DNA of 64,000 bases, from the NCBI GenBank assembly GCA_015680905.1, contig CM027380.1, positions 53,709,001-53,773,000 on the forward strand, read 5' to 3'. Shown piece by piece: positions 22,700 through 34,323 of this stretch. Under the pieces are notes generated by a model, which worked only from the letters and a program-made list of their open reading frames with translations, was not told the DNA's origin and searched no databases. The stretch comes from Coptis chinensis. Taxonomy: Eukaryota; Streptophyta; Magnoliopsida; Ranunculales; Ranunculaceae. Position numbers and translations under genes: made by a program. Position 1 is the first letter of the stretch. Every line of letters starts with the position of its first letter.

Positions 22700-23130
22700 C
22701 ATTTCTGCCAATACTAGGATTTTTTTACCCGAACTCGACATTGCTGCCAAGAACTGGAATTTTTTACCCGAACTTGACATTGCTGCCAAGAACTAGATTT
22801 TTTTATCCGAACTCGACATTGCTGCCAAGAATTGGATTTTTTTACCCGAACTCGACATTTCTGTCAAAGAACTGGATATTTTTACCCGAACTCGACATTG
22901 CTGCCAAGAACTGGATTTTTTTACCCGAACTCGACAATGCTGCCAAGAACTGGATTTTTTTTACCCGAACTCGCATTGCTGTTAAGAACTGGATTTTTTT
23001 ACCCGAACTCGACATTGTTGCCAAGAACTAGATTTTTTGACCTGACATCGAGATGAAGATCTACAGATCACCAGGGTTTAGGTTTGACCTGGTATCGAGA
23101 TGAGGATCTACAGATCACCAGGGTTTTTGA
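22700..23130. repeat. 39-bp tandem array plus two 55-bp repeats
   Basis: The unit is built from ACCCGAACTCGACATTGCTG and CCAAGAACTGGATTTTTTT. About eight copies run from 22700 to 23037. Next to it, GACCTGGTATCGAGATGAGG with ATCTACAGATCACCAGG occurs twice (23039-23130), and a relative is at about 21597. Because 39 is a multiple of three, frames on both strands stay open as 13-residue repeats. I do not call these genes. Confidence 0.88.
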
Positions 23131-23388
23131 TTAACCTGTTATTAACATATAATTCTAGAGATACCAGGATCTGTAATATTTGCATAGATATTGCTTTTGG
23201 AAATAACAATCTTTTTATTGAATGTATAACTTTGATAAAAAAATACATGATGATACTCAAAATATTCTTTATTGATAAAATGCTTTCAAATTACTTATAT
23301 TTTGAGGCTTTGGTAATATTACACTTTTAGCCGTTTTTAAGTAGTAAGCTCCATTGATTCCCACTTTGTGAATGATGTAAGGCCCATC

Positions 23389-24716
23389 CTAGCTTGCTGC
23401 TAGTTTGTCATCCCATTTCTCTTTAGTTTCTTTAGTAACCACTTTTAAGACCAAATCACTTTCTTGAAAATGTCTTTCTCTCACTTTCTTGTTGAAAGCT
23501 TTTCTGAGTTGCCGATGGTATGTGTCGAGCCTTAATTTTGATTGATCTCTTGTTTCCTCAAGATTGAGGACTTCTGTTGCCATTACTTCATTATTTTGGC
23601 CAGTCGTGAAGACTTTGGTTCTAAATGTCAATACCACCATTTCTGATGGGGTGACTGCTTCCATTCCATAAGCTAATGTAAAAGGAGATTCACCCATGGC
23701 AATTCGAGGTGTTGTTCTATAAGCCCATAGAACGCTGTTTAATTCATCCACCCAGAGACATTTCTTGTCTTCCAGCTTTTTCTTGATATTATCCATAATG
23801 GTTTTATTTGTTACTTCTGCTTGCCTATTACCCTGAGCATATATAATATGGCACAAATGTGAAGTGCTTCACCTTGTATGATTCCAATAAAGCTTTTATT
23901 TTTCCTTCCTTGAACTGTGGCCTGTTATCCGATATAATGGCATATGGCAACCCATATCGACATATTACTCTTTCGAAAAGAAAATTTATCACATCTTGCT
24001 CCTTTATGTGCTGTAAGGCTATGACCTCTACCCACTTGGTGAAATAGTTTGTGACCGTGAGCATAAACCGCTTTTACCTTTTCCAGGTGCTAGATATCCG
24101 ACAATGTCCATGCCCCATAGCGCAAAAGGCCATGGGTTCGATACACAGTGCAACTCTTCAGCTGGAACGTGTATAGCCTTTCCATGTATTTGGCATTGCA
24201 GACACTTTTTAGCACAACGAAGACAATCTCTTTGCACCTGTGGCCAAAAATATCCTTGCCTCAGGATTTTATTTGCCAACGATCTTCCAGCTAAATGGTT
24301 TCCACATTCTCCTTCATGGAGTTCTGCAATGATTAAATGTGCATTTTTTTTGATTGGTAAGCGAGGTTGTTAACGGGGTCCCCTACCCCTTTATTAAAAA
24401 TAATAGAAAAGGAAAAAAACAAGAAATTACAATCTCTCATACTCTTTCCCATTACATCATCATATATAATTTCTTACATCATGAGGAAAGGAACTTGGCC
24501 TGATCTTTTCATATGGATCAGCTGTACACCCCTTTCTTTTATGATTAAAAGCGTTGATTAAATGTGCATCCTCATGTGATATACACTTCAGATGTGGACC
24601 TCATGGATTCTTTCGATATAGCTCATTATCAATCAATACATATCTTTGCACTCCAGATTTGATTCTTCTGGCTTCATTTTTATCCTCAGGTACTTTACCT
24701 TTAAGTAAGTATAATA
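23389..24716 (-). pseudogene. Element A integrase domain
   Basis: Minus-strand motifs in order are YLKGKVPEDKNEARRIKSGV next to the element C junction, KILRQGYFWPQ and CAKKCLQCQIHGK (zinc-binding region), VTNYFTKWVEVIAL, ISDNRPQFKEG, YAQGNRQAEVTNKTI, and the C-terminal LWAYRTTPRIAMGESPFTLA and ESDLVLKVV. The first catalytic Asp is replaced by Asn (TNYFTKW) and the Glu of the core is shifted, so it is dead. It is interrupted by the retroposon at 24345-24554. Element C separates it from the second RNase H at 30898. Confidence 0.87.
24345..24554 (-). mobile_element. 210-bp retroposon with 15-bp target duplication
   Basis: TGATTAAATGTGCAT occurs at 24330-24344 and 24555-24569. The insert has a T run at its left edge (a poly-A tail on the minus strand). 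Before the tail the minus strand reads ACAACCTCGCTTACCAATC. It is either a 5'-truncated LINE or a short SINE. No pol III boxes are obvious, so a LINE tail is more likely. It disrupts the element A integrase. Confidence 0.82.
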
Positions 24717-24721
24717 TATAT

Positions 24722-25172
24722 TATTTCGACCAAATATAATCAAAACACTAAGTGGTGACGAATGAGATGAATAACGTAGAAAAGTAGTGAGAAAAGTGAT
24801 GGTGATCGAGAGAATGATGAGATTGTACTTTTCGGTTGCCTACGTACCCAAATTATTGATGGGATCAAGTTTCAAGAACGTAGTTCTGTATGAAAAATAG
24901 TTCGGTATTTATATGTGTAGAGTAGAGATTTCTTGTAGCTCAACTAATCGTAATTGAACATGACTCTTAATTGATAATTATCTCTTTGATAAGAAACGAA
25001 TCTGGACATAAATTAATGTACGTAAGTGGTAAGCCATGTGGCTAGGGTTCAACCCTAGACACATGAGTTAATGGGCCTATACATCAATCCATAGTATTGC
25101 AAATTAAGCCTTAGCCTTATCGATTAAACGAATAAAGTGGAGACCCCTACTAATGGACGTTTGAGCGAAATG
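24722..25172 (-). repeat. Element C 3' LTR
   Basis: Starts TATTTCGACC (TG decayed to TA). It matches the right LTR through AATGGACGTTTG and then lacks about 15 bases near its end, closing as GCGAAATG. Confidence 0.82.
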
Positions 25173-26829
25173 TATAACAAAGTGTCGTGTGAATGTAAAC
25201 GATAAGATAATGGACTGTCTGGAAAAATTCGTGAATTATTATGAATGAAATAATGTCAAATTAAATTATATGGGATGCAATGTAATTAAATAAAAGATGG
25301 CTGAAGTGAGAATTGAAATGGGTGGCACAGAAAAAAAAAATGCAAAAGAAATTGATGGCAAAAACCGTACTGAAATAATTACGTAATAATAATAAAATTG
25401 ATTTTGACGACTTATGGCAGTAGAAGATTTATATTAGGATTAGACGGTTAAAATTAAATGTAGGGGCAGTTTAGTAATAATAGGAATAAAAAAAGTTAAA
25501 TACGAATTGGAGTCGAATGTGAAGACTTTAGCTACGAAAACGGGATGCCAACTTCAGATTGGATAAGAATTCGGGAAAACCAAATCGAAGAAACCAGATT
25601 GAAGAAACCTTATATAAGTGCTTGTGCAGTGCCATAGGGCTGAGTGATTCCGACGATAATTCAAAACCGCAAATCCCAATCCAAGAAAAGACATCGATGC
25701 TCATCAAACAAAATGTGGTCAAGACTCCCTGAAGTCGTAGAAAGCTTGTCCTCTTCCGCAATATCGCCAATACTGCTGCTCTAGAACTCTGTGATTCGTC
25801 TTTGCATTGACCAACAGGTACGTTCTCTCTCCATCAAACTCTATTTAGATATAAACTTGTGTCGGTTTCCAGTTAGGCACAGGGGACAAGGCTAGCTAGC
25901 AAAGCAATAGGGCTTTTGGTGGTAGAGCACTCTAGCGACTCGCTTTCGTTCTAGCCCCATATCTATGAACGTAGATAGTCTATGCAGCAAGTGGGAAGCC
26001 GGTACCACCAATCCCACAAGAAGTCCGATTGTGACAGCCCCTTAAATTATTGGGTTTTGATCAAAAAGACGTGCTCGCCATGAAGCTTTGTGTGTATCAA
26101 GTTAGCGGTTAGACGTCTTGGCCGCCATTACGTTCGTATTATTGAGATAAAGTCTTGGGGCGGTGTGTATAGAAAGAGAAAACTGCATGTGGAGGAAGCT
26201 GTCGGAATGATTCACTCAGAAATATCGTCTCGTTTCCTTAGAAAAAATAATGAAGTTGTCGGAAAGTTTCAACTCAGCGAAGGTGTTATCTGGCGAAAAA
26301 GTCCACGAAAAAAAGATTAGAAGAATTAAATAAGCTAACAAAAGGTTTGCTAAAAAGTGGCCCAATGCCTTAGAAAAAAATAATGAAATTGTTGGAAATG
26401 TTCAATTCGCTTGGAAAGATTCGCCTCGTTGCCTTAGAAAAAAAAATTTGTGAGGAAAGTTTCAGAGAAAGATCGGAAAAAACAATGCCTTAGAAAAAAA
26501 AAAATAATGAAATTGGCGAAAAATATTTAACCGAAAGCGCTAAGCGAAGCGAATGCAGATTTCGAATAAGAAAACGAAGATTTAATCAAGCAACCGTAAG
26601 ACAATTGACAGAAACAATTAATTAGGTAATTGTATGAATGTAATACCATAGAGCGAAAAATTCTTTTGACGAAAAATAAAAATAAAGTATAGGTTTGCTA
26701 TTGAATATTGTTGTTGTGTTAGATAACATACCTGCGGAAAACTGACAATGTTGTTAATTTATGTAGTTGAAATGAAATAGACCGAGATGCCCCCATATAG
26801 AGAAAAACTCCCCTAATGCTAACTTAACT
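25173..26829 (+). other. Element C region with remnant antisense promoter and exon
   Basis: TATATAAG at 25611-25618 and a splice-donor-like CAACAG-GTACG at 25818 lie in the same order as the antisense gene promoters of A and B. That suggests this element once carried such a gene. Downstream, A-rich degenerate sequence with repeated GCCTTAGAAAAAAA strings (26370, 26433, 26488) holds no convincing domain. Confidence 0.4.
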
Positions 26830-28245
26830 TGGCAAAATTAGACTAAGCGAGCATAAAAATATTCAAACATAGACTGGCAAAGTTAAACGTGGTAACTTAG
26901 GTAGAATTTGTCGTAGCGATAGTAACGTACTAAGCGAGCGTAAAAGTGTTCAAACTTAGACTGATAAAACTAAACGTGGTAACTTCGTCAGATTTTGTCG
27001 TAGCGATAATAATGAACCAAGCAAGAGTAAAAGCGTTCAAATTTAGACTGACGAAACTAAACGTGGTAACTTTGTCAAATTTTGTCATAGCGATAGAAAC
27101 GAACTAAGCGAACGTAAAAGCGTTCAAACTTAGACTGACGAAGCTAAACATGGTAACCGTCCGATTTTTTGTCGAAAGCGATAGTAACGAACTAAAAGCG
27201 AGTGTAAAAGCATTCAAACTTAGACCGACGGCTAAATGCGGTAACCGTCAATTTTTTGTAAATAGCGATAGTAATGAAATGAACTAAAGCGGCGTAAAAG
27301 TGTTCAAACTTAGACTGACGAAGCTAAATGTGATAACTTTGTCAGATTTTGTCGTAGCGATAATAACAAACTAAGCGAGTGTAAAAGCGTCCAAACTTAG
27401 ACTGACGAAGCTAAATGTGGTAACTTCGTCAGATTTTTTTGTAGCGATAGTAACAAACTAAGCGAGCGTAAAAGTGTTCAAACTTAGACTGATGAAGCTA
27501 AACGTAGGAACTTCATCAGATTTTGTCGTAGCGATAGGACCGTACTAAGTGAGCGTAAAAGTGTTCAAACTTAGACTGACGAAGCTAAACATGGTAACTT
27601 TGTCAGATTTTGTTGTCGCGATAGTAACGTACTAACCAAGCGTAAAAGCGTTCAAACTTAGACTGACGAAGCTAAACGCGGTAATCTGGTCAGATTTTGT
27701 CGTAGCAATAGTAATAGTAACTAACTGCGGTAAAAGCCGTTCAAACTTAGACCGACGGGTTAAACTCGGGTAACCGTCCGATTTTGTCGTAGCGATAGTA
27801 ACGAAGTAAGCGAACGTAAAAACGTTCAAACTTAGACTGACGAAGCTAAACGCAATAACTTCGTCAGATTTTGTCTTAGCAATAGTAACGAACTAAGCGA
27901 GCATAAAAGCGTTCAAACTTAGACTGACGAAACTAAACGACGTAACTTCGTTAGATTTTGTTGTAGCGATAGTAACGAACTAAGCTAGCGTAAAAGCGTT
28001 CAAACTTAGACTGACGAAGCTAAACGTGGTAACTTTGTCAAATTTTGCCTTAGTGATAGTAACGAACTAAGCGAGCGTAAACGCGTTCAAACTTAGACTG
28101 ACGAAGCTAAACGTGGTAACTTCGTCAAATTTTGCCTTAGTGATAGTAACGAACTAAGCGAGAGTAAAAGCGTTCAAACTTAGACTGACGAAGCTAAACG
28201 TTGTAACTTCGTCAGATTTTTTTGTAGTGATAATAATGTTGCGAT
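26830..28245. repeat. 87-bp tandem array, about 16 copies, with a hairpin in each unit
   Basis: The core GTTCAAACTTAGACTGACG recurs every 86-92 bp from about 26867 to 28172. Each unit holds CTGACGAAG, a 13-base loop and CTTCGTCAG, a 9-bp hairpin. In the unit at 27488 both arms are changed together (CTGATGAAG and CTTCATCAG), which keeps pairing. Other units have one-sided changes. The array lies between the integrase remnant and the 3' end of element C. Confidence 0.93.
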
Positions 28246-28399
28246 GGAAACTAAATTATACCATTATAACTGAAGTGAAAGAAATACTTTATTGATTACC
28301 AAATCTTAAAATGTGCAAAGATAATAACGGAAAAGAAACTATTGAACTGGAAATAGACTAACAAATTGTTGTTCGGTTGTTGTTGTTCGGTTTTTCGTT

Positions 28400-28760
28400 C
28401 AACTTGTCTATTTTGTCCGCTCACTTAGTAAAATAATTTGTTACGATGAGCAAAAAACGAACACGGCCAGGGGCTATCAGAAATAAACCATCAATGTCAA
28501 GGCCCCATTTTTTAAATGACCAAGGTTTATAGATTGGATGATGTTTCATCGCGGAAAATTTGACCCATATCATATATCATGTTTGTAACAAGGCATACAC
28601 TTCTCGGACAAATGTTTAACATCCGTTGACATGTATGGTCACCAATACCATTGGGTCATTGCTATGTGAGCGAAACTTCACCCCCGAGAGTGGTGTTCAC
28701 ATAATCTTGAATGAATTTCTTCAAGGCCTAGTAAATCGTTTGTTCTGTCCAAACAACAAA
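28400..28760 (-). pseudogene. Element C integrase remnant
   Basis: The minus-strand reading gives PWSFKKWGLDIDGLF and then FLLIVTNYFTK before a stop, preceded by a degraded zinc-finger region. This is the start of a Ty3 integrase core with the first Asp replaced by Asn, as in element A. The remaining core is absent. The tandem array begins shortly beyond. Confidence 0.7.
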
Positions 28761-29082
28761 GGAGAGGATTGAAACTTGTGCCGCTGCAATAAAGTTTTTG
28801 GTCATCAGGAATTTCGGAGCATCGTCAGCTGTATGATCGTCATCGGTAGATACCGAGACATTATCAGTGCCAAGTTCGTTGGAATCATCTGACAGCATAA
28901 ATGGTTAATCCAGTGTTGTTTTGGTAGCGATGACTTGATTTCCACAAATAAGTTGCGATATAATCAGGATGTCGTACATCATAACGTGGATACTGCACAA
29001 TACTGATAGATGTAAAATTTTATGCAATTCGTTGAACTAAGTCCAAATAAACGTCCATTCTATCATCGCAAGCCACATATTA

Positions 29083-29430
29083 TCATTCAAAGTGGCTAGC
29101 GACTAACTTAGAATAAGTAATCGTAACTTCGTTGCCCCCAGCTGAAGAGTTGTGCGTAATGACAGTTTCGTACTCGGCTATATAATGTGAAGCATAAATA
29201 CCCAAACGTAGAGACCTCCCAATTATGTCTTCATTCAGCTTCAAGATAACAAAACTAAGATCGGAGCTAGACTTATTATGCAAACTATCGGTGTAAATCT
29301 AACAATTGGCTGATATATCTAATAAGTATTTCAAGTCATCGCCTCCGGGAGGTAATGACAATTAGGGATCGACGTGTTCCTCATCGAGTAATGCGTTCGA
29401 CATAGGAATATCATCGATAAGAAAATCAGC
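29083..29430 (-). pseudogene. Element C RNase H linker and second RNase H remnant
   Basis: On the minus strand ADFLIDDIPMSNALLDEEH is the linker after the canonical RNase H. It is followed by SLHNKSSSDLSFVILKLNED and SHYIAEYETVI, a second RNase H start. Stops are frequent. The region at 29430-30409, where gag, protease and RT should be, holds nothing I can recognise. Confidence 0.6.
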
Positions 29431-30409
29431 CATTAGCGAAACCAAAGTTTGTCTCTTTTTAATTGTATGAGTGTTAGAGACAATGTTATAAGTGCTAAGG
29501 TAACTTTTCCATTCTGCGACTCGATCCGTAGACATTGCGAAAAAATGTGCGTAGCGGATATTGAGTATAAACTTCGACTATTCCTTATTGGAAATAAGCT
29601 TAAGACGTCTAGCAGGATGAAACAAGGCCAATGCAATTTTTCAATGCAAGAATGCCTTGATTCAGTTGATATAAGAGTTTTGCTAACAAAGAATATGAGA
29701 CGACTATCGGCACTATGAAATAGCAATGGACAAATATGAATTGGATATGTTTCGCTGAGATTCGTGAAAAGTAACCATTACGAAGTCCGTATGTATCGTC
29801 TTGAACTCGTGGATATATAATCCATTGTGAACAGTAAAAATCTAATCACCACCACGTAAACGATCCCACATGCAACTATGTTGTTATCGAGTGTTATGTT
29901 GTGGTGTGACAGATACAACACCATTTTCGAGAACTCATGGATGACCGTACGTTGTGAACAACAGGAATCTCATGCTCACCACGTAAACAATCTCACACGC
30001 TACGATGTCATTAGTGTATGTTATGTTGTGGTGTGATAGATTTCACATCATCTTTGAGAGGAATGGTTCGTTCCAGATGATGCTTGTAGTAATTGTTTTG
30101 TTTTTGTACACACTTGAACTATCGAAGAATTACTTCACGAGACATTGGACTTACATTATTCACATCAGACGATGGAGAATCGTCAGAGGCAATAACTTCA
30201 CGCTAAATAATTTGGTGCATCGGTGGAATGACAGTAGGGTCACGTGCAACCTGTTGTTGAAAAGGAGTAGGAAGGATTAGTCTATTATCGCCAACTTGAC
30301 CTTGAACATCATGTACGCGATGATCGATAGTAATTGTATCAGAAACTTGAGCTCTTCTAGTATTCGTCATAATTTTTGCAGAACGTGATCGAGGGTGTTG
30401 AATAAGAAT

Positions 30410-30423
30410 CACAGACGACGCCA
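30410..30423 (-). other. Element C primer-binding site
   Basis: On the minus strand TGGCGTCGTCTGTG follows the 5' LTR by four bases. It is one change from the TGGCGCCGTCTGTG of element A. Confidence 0.7.
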
Positions 30424-30427
30424 ATTA

Positions 30428-30892
30428 TGTTTCAACCAAATATGATCAAAACACTAAGTGGTGACGAATGAAATGAATAACGTAGAAAAGTAGTGAGGAA
30501 AGTGATGGTGATCGAGAGAATAATGAGACTGTACCTTTCGGTTGCCTACATAACCAAATTATCGATGAGATCAAGTCTCAAGAACATAGTTTTGTATGAA
30601 AAATAGTTTGGGATTTATATGTGTAGAGTAGAGATTTCTTGTAGCTCAAGTAATCGTAATTGAACATGACTCTTAATTGATAATTATCTCTTTGATAAGA
30701 AATGAATCTGAACATAAATTAATGTACGTAAGTGGCAAGCCATGTGGTTAGGGTTCAACCCTAGACACATGAGTTAATGGGCTTGTACATTAATCCATGG
30801 TATTACAAATTGGGCCTTAGCCTTGTCGATTAAACGAATAAAGTGGAGACCCCTACTAATGGACGTTTGCCACGTAGGTGGGGGTCGAAACA
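30428..30892 (-). repeat. Element C 5' LTR
   Basis: 465 bp, from TGTTTCAACC to GTCGAAACA, followed by the target duplication TATAT. It is the more complete of the two copies. Confidence 0.87.
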
Positions 30893-30897
30893 TATAT

Positions 30898-31417
30898 GCT
30901 TCCATCCATGACGCCCCTAGTGTGTCGATTTCCATAACCTCTGGTTCGTCGATATCGATGGTTGGCCTCTCCTGGACGCTGATGTGCAAAGTACGACCCT
31001 CCGTGTTTTCTAGCATCGCTGCCACATAAGCTAGGGCGTCTGCATGCCTGTTTTCATTTCTATTGAGGTGCTGAAGCCTTATTTTACTAAAGTCCCTCAA
31101 CTTAGTTTTTATAAAACTCAAGTACTCCACCATGTTATCACATTTTGCTGAATATCCTCTATTAATCTGGCTGACAACAAGTATTGAGTCACTAAAGATT
31201 GATAATTCTTTCACTTTGAGAGATTTGGCCATCTTGAGTCCAGCGATTAGTGCTTCTTACTCAGCCTCGTTATTTGATGCATGGAACCCTAACGTTACTG
31301 TTATTTTGAACCTTTGATTTTCGGGTGTAACCAATACAACCCCGATGCTACATCCCTTACTCCCAGATGATCCATCTACAAATAACTTCCAACCATTTGT
31401 TCTAGCCCATGGATCAT
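30898..31417 (-). pseudogene. Element A second (archaeal-type) RNase H
   Basis: Minus-strand motifs are FVDGSSGSKGCSIGVVLV, ASNNEAE (then a stop), LKVKELSIFSDSILVVSQ and NRNENRHADALAYVAAM. The second RNase H after the canonical one is a Tat hallmark. The frame continues to SWMEAY, where element C is inserted. Its natural continuation is the integrase at 24716. Confidence 0.8.
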
Positions 31418-31975
31418 CTAAATCGATAATATCCTCAGGCTATTGCAGCGTTGAGAACTCCTCCTCTTCCATTCCCCAACTAGGATCCTCACACATGGAA
31501 AATCAGCCAAGAAGTCGGCCAATATCTGACTTTTCTCCGATATTGGGTTTCGATATTCGACACTAAATTCGTTTATTAGTACTGACCATTTTGACATTCT
31601 TCCTGATTTGGTAGTTTTTGCCAGAGTTTGCTTTAATGGGAGATTCGTCATAACGATCACAGAGTGTGATTGAAAATACTGTTTCAGCCTCTGAGATGAG
31701 AATAAAAGCGCCAAAGTGTATTTCTCCAGTGTCGAATACCGTGTCTCCGCCTCGAGCATAGTTTTGTTTTGAAAATACACTGGTCTTTCAACACCTTTTT
31801 CTACTTTAACCAATACTGAACTTATAGCAAATTCTGACACAACCAAATAGAGAAGCAAACTTTCCCCCTCATCTAGCTTGGTAAGCGTTGGCATTTCTTG
31901 TAGGTATTTCTTTAATTTTGAAAATGCTTCTTCACATTCTTCATTCCAACAGAATTTAGTATTCTTTTTAAGCAA
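31418..31975 (-). pseudogene. Element A RNase H domain
   Basis: An uninterrupted 185-residue minus-strand frame. It holds FCWNEECEEAFSKLKKYL (RT thumb and connection), SLLLYLVVSEFAISSVLV, RPVYFQNKTMLEAETRYS, QYFQSHSVIVMTNLPLKQTL and ILADFLADFP. The DAS motif at the first active-site position is replaced by VVSE, so activity is unlikely. It follows the RT domain. Confidence 0.83.
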
Positions 31976-32861
31976 CTTAAAAGGCGGCTTACATCAATCA
32001 GAGGTTCTGGAGATGAATCTGTTGAGCGTAGCTATTTTTCCCGTCAACCTTTGTATCTGCTTTCTAGTTGTTGGTGATGGCATTTGCTGAAGCGTTCGTA
32101 TCTGGTCAAGATTAGCATCGATGCCTCGCTTTGTAACAATGTACCCCAAAAATTTGCCAAAGCTGACCCGAAGGTACATTTTTTTGGGTTAAGCTTCATG
32201 TTAAACTCTCGCAATATTCAAAATACAGTGTCGAGATCTTTTACATGATCTTCAGCTTTCATGGATTTTATGACCATATCGTCGATATAGAGCTCGACAA
32301 TTCGTTTGATGAGCTTCTTAAACATCTTTCCACTGACCTTTGATAAGTGACTCCAACATTTTTCAATCCAAATGACATTCTGATGAAACAATATATACCT
32401 CCATTAACGACGAACACCGTTTTTAGTTGGTCTATAATAGCCATTAGAATCTTAAAATATCCCGAATACCCATCGCAAAAATTGATTAATTCGAAGCTAG
32501 CTGTTCGATCAACTAACTCATCTATCCTTGGCATCGGATAATGATCTTTAGGACACTTCTTATTTACATCGGTAAAGTCAACAAAAATTCGAACTCTACA
32601 ATATTTCTTGGGTACTACCACTATGTTCGCCACCCATTGAGAATGCTCCACTTCTCTAATTATGCCATTATTTAATATCTTCTGTATCTCGGCTTGCACT
32701 GCTTCTTCATACATTGGTCTAACCTTTCGATGCTTCTGATGAATCGGGGTTGCATTTTCTTCCATATTCAACTTGTGTGAACAGATATCTGGGTCGATAT
32801 CGGTGAGGTCCGACATTGAGCATACAAAAACATCCTGATTGTCTTTTAAAAAGACCATCAA
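31976..32861 (-). pseudogene. Element A reverse transcriptase domain
   Basis: Minus strand. DNQDVFVCSMSDLTDIDPDI starts the domain. HRKVRPMYEEAVQAEIQKIL, VRIFVDFTDVNKKCPKDHYP and SFGLKNVGVTYQRSVERC are canonical Ty3 RT blocks. The catalytic YIDD box is in the next frame at about 32285 (LYIDDMVIKSM). At least one frameshift (near 32300) and stops in the thumb (about 32230) inactivate it. Confidence 0.85.
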
Positions 32862-33063
32862 CTCATTCTTTTATTAGCAGCCATTTCTGTACCTATGAAT
32901 GTATGACGCTCACTTTCTCCTGTACCAATATTAATTTTTTTTCCACCATCTCTATTGTTTTTCTTTCCCAAGGGGTTTCTTCATTTTGCTTTAGCTCTTG
33001 TGTGAACTTTACCTGCTCATGTATCTGCATATCGGTGTCAACAAGTAAAGCTTGCTGTAACTG

Positions 33064-33637
33064 CTAGTTAGAGCCTTCCAAGACGCCCCCAGTGTTTTGG
33101 TTTTTTCCCATCATCATCCTTTTTATAGTGACGAAATTACACTTTTCCGACTCCGACTGATCCCCCCTAATTTCATGAAAGCCATACACTGTAGGAAATA
33201 TGAGTACCTGGTTGAATGTACTTGGAACATCATGCATATCGTGTATCCACTTTATGCAAAGTATTGCATCGTGGTCGGAGTGATGCTTTATTACCACGAA
33301 CTTCGTCATCACTATCTGAGGTCCCACTTGAACTGATAATTTTATTTTCTCCACTGGCTTGGTCGAGCTTCCATTAAAATCGAACAAGCTGAATTATGGT
33401 GGCTTTAGATGAGTCTCATCGAGACCCATGCCTATGAATGCTTTCCAAAATAAAATATTCACAGAACTACCACAATCCACAAGTATCTTTTGCACATCAT
33501 ATCCAAAAATACGCAAAGTGATTAATAATGCATTATTATGTGGTAACATCACCTTAAACAGGTCATCTGGTATGAACATAATTATTCCTGGGATGCTAAC
33601 TGATACCATACTCTTACTTACTGGAACAGGCTCGACA
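33064..33637 (-). pseudogene. Element A aspartic protease region
   Basis: Minus-strand ILVDCGSSVNILFWKAF is the protease active site in the DxGSS form (usually DTG or DPG, here DCG). GPQIVMTKFVVIKHHSDHD and AILCIKWIHDMHDVPSTF follow. The solo LTR D is inserted just upstream at 33643, cutting it from gag. Confidence 0.75.
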
Positions 33638-33642
33638 TTGAC

Positions 33643-34318
33643 TGTAAGGGATTTTCTGAGTATCCCCTGATCTTCCTCTGTGCCTTGTGATCTAGAAGCT
33701 TTTACTTTGTAGAGAAGGGATGAGATAATTGTGAGTTCAGAGTTGAACCGCCAGGCGGTTGCCTATGTATCTCCTTGTTTATTTAGGAGAATCAAACCCT
33801 ATTTTGCGTAGTTCCTATAAGCGAATTCCTATGGTTTATATTGGAAGAAGAGCTTTGAGAGTCCTAGGGTTAGGGCTGTCCTCTCCGCTTGTGAGTTCCC
33901 TTCCACCTTTAGACTCTACGTTCCTATTAGGAATCCTCTCCTTATGGAAGTCTGAATCTAGACTATATCTTATTAGAGGTAGATTTCCTTGTTGATCATA
34001 ATGTCTCATCGTACATGGGAAGACTATATCTAAAAGGTAATTCTTAAAGATATGTAATCACGATTCCTTCCTTATCATCAAAGATTGTCCTCTTCAGTTT
34101 CCTTCTGTTTAGGAATTGTCTATATAAGTTCCTAACGACTTGGAGAACTGTTATGCTTAGAGATGGTTAGTCACATGCCTACTAAACACTCGTGCTAAAC
34201 ACGAGATCACTTATTCGCAGAACTGATCCGATGGTCCTTGTCTCATTCTAGACATCTATAGTCTTGGTTATTTCCCATACATGTGTCATCCAACTAATGA
34301 CGGGAAATCCCCCTTACA
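33643..34318 (-). mobile_element. Element D: solo LTR of the B family
   Basis: Target duplication TTGAC at 33638-33642 and 34319-34323. The ends are TGTAAGGGATTTT and AAATCCCCCTTACA. It aligns along its full 676 bp with the 3' LTR of B at 7233-7917, same orientation. No internal domain remains, which points to LTR-LTR recombination after insertion. Confidence 0.92.
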
Positions 34319-34323
34319 TTGAC

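Larger units (their letters stand above)
24722..30892 (-). mobile_element. Element C: decayed Tat-lineage retrotransposon nested in A
   Basis: LTRs lie at 24722-25172 and 30428-30892, with the target duplication TATAT at 24717-24721 and 30893-30897. The complete right LTR has inverted termini TGTTTC and GAAACA. By eye the LTRs differ at about 30 of 440 aligned positions, mostly transitions. The primer-binding site is at 30410-30423. Of pol only RNase H and integrase remnants remain. Gag, protease and RT are not recognisable. A 16-copy tandem array fills the 3' zone. Confidence 0.88.

Noticed and set aside
22741-23056. Repeat proteins in the 39-bp array
   Set aside because: Open on both strands from unit length alone. 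No promoter or flanking coding sequence.
29433-29726. Overlapping open frames on both strands in element C
   Set aside because: No similarity to Gag, protease or RT. Lies in a decayed zone.
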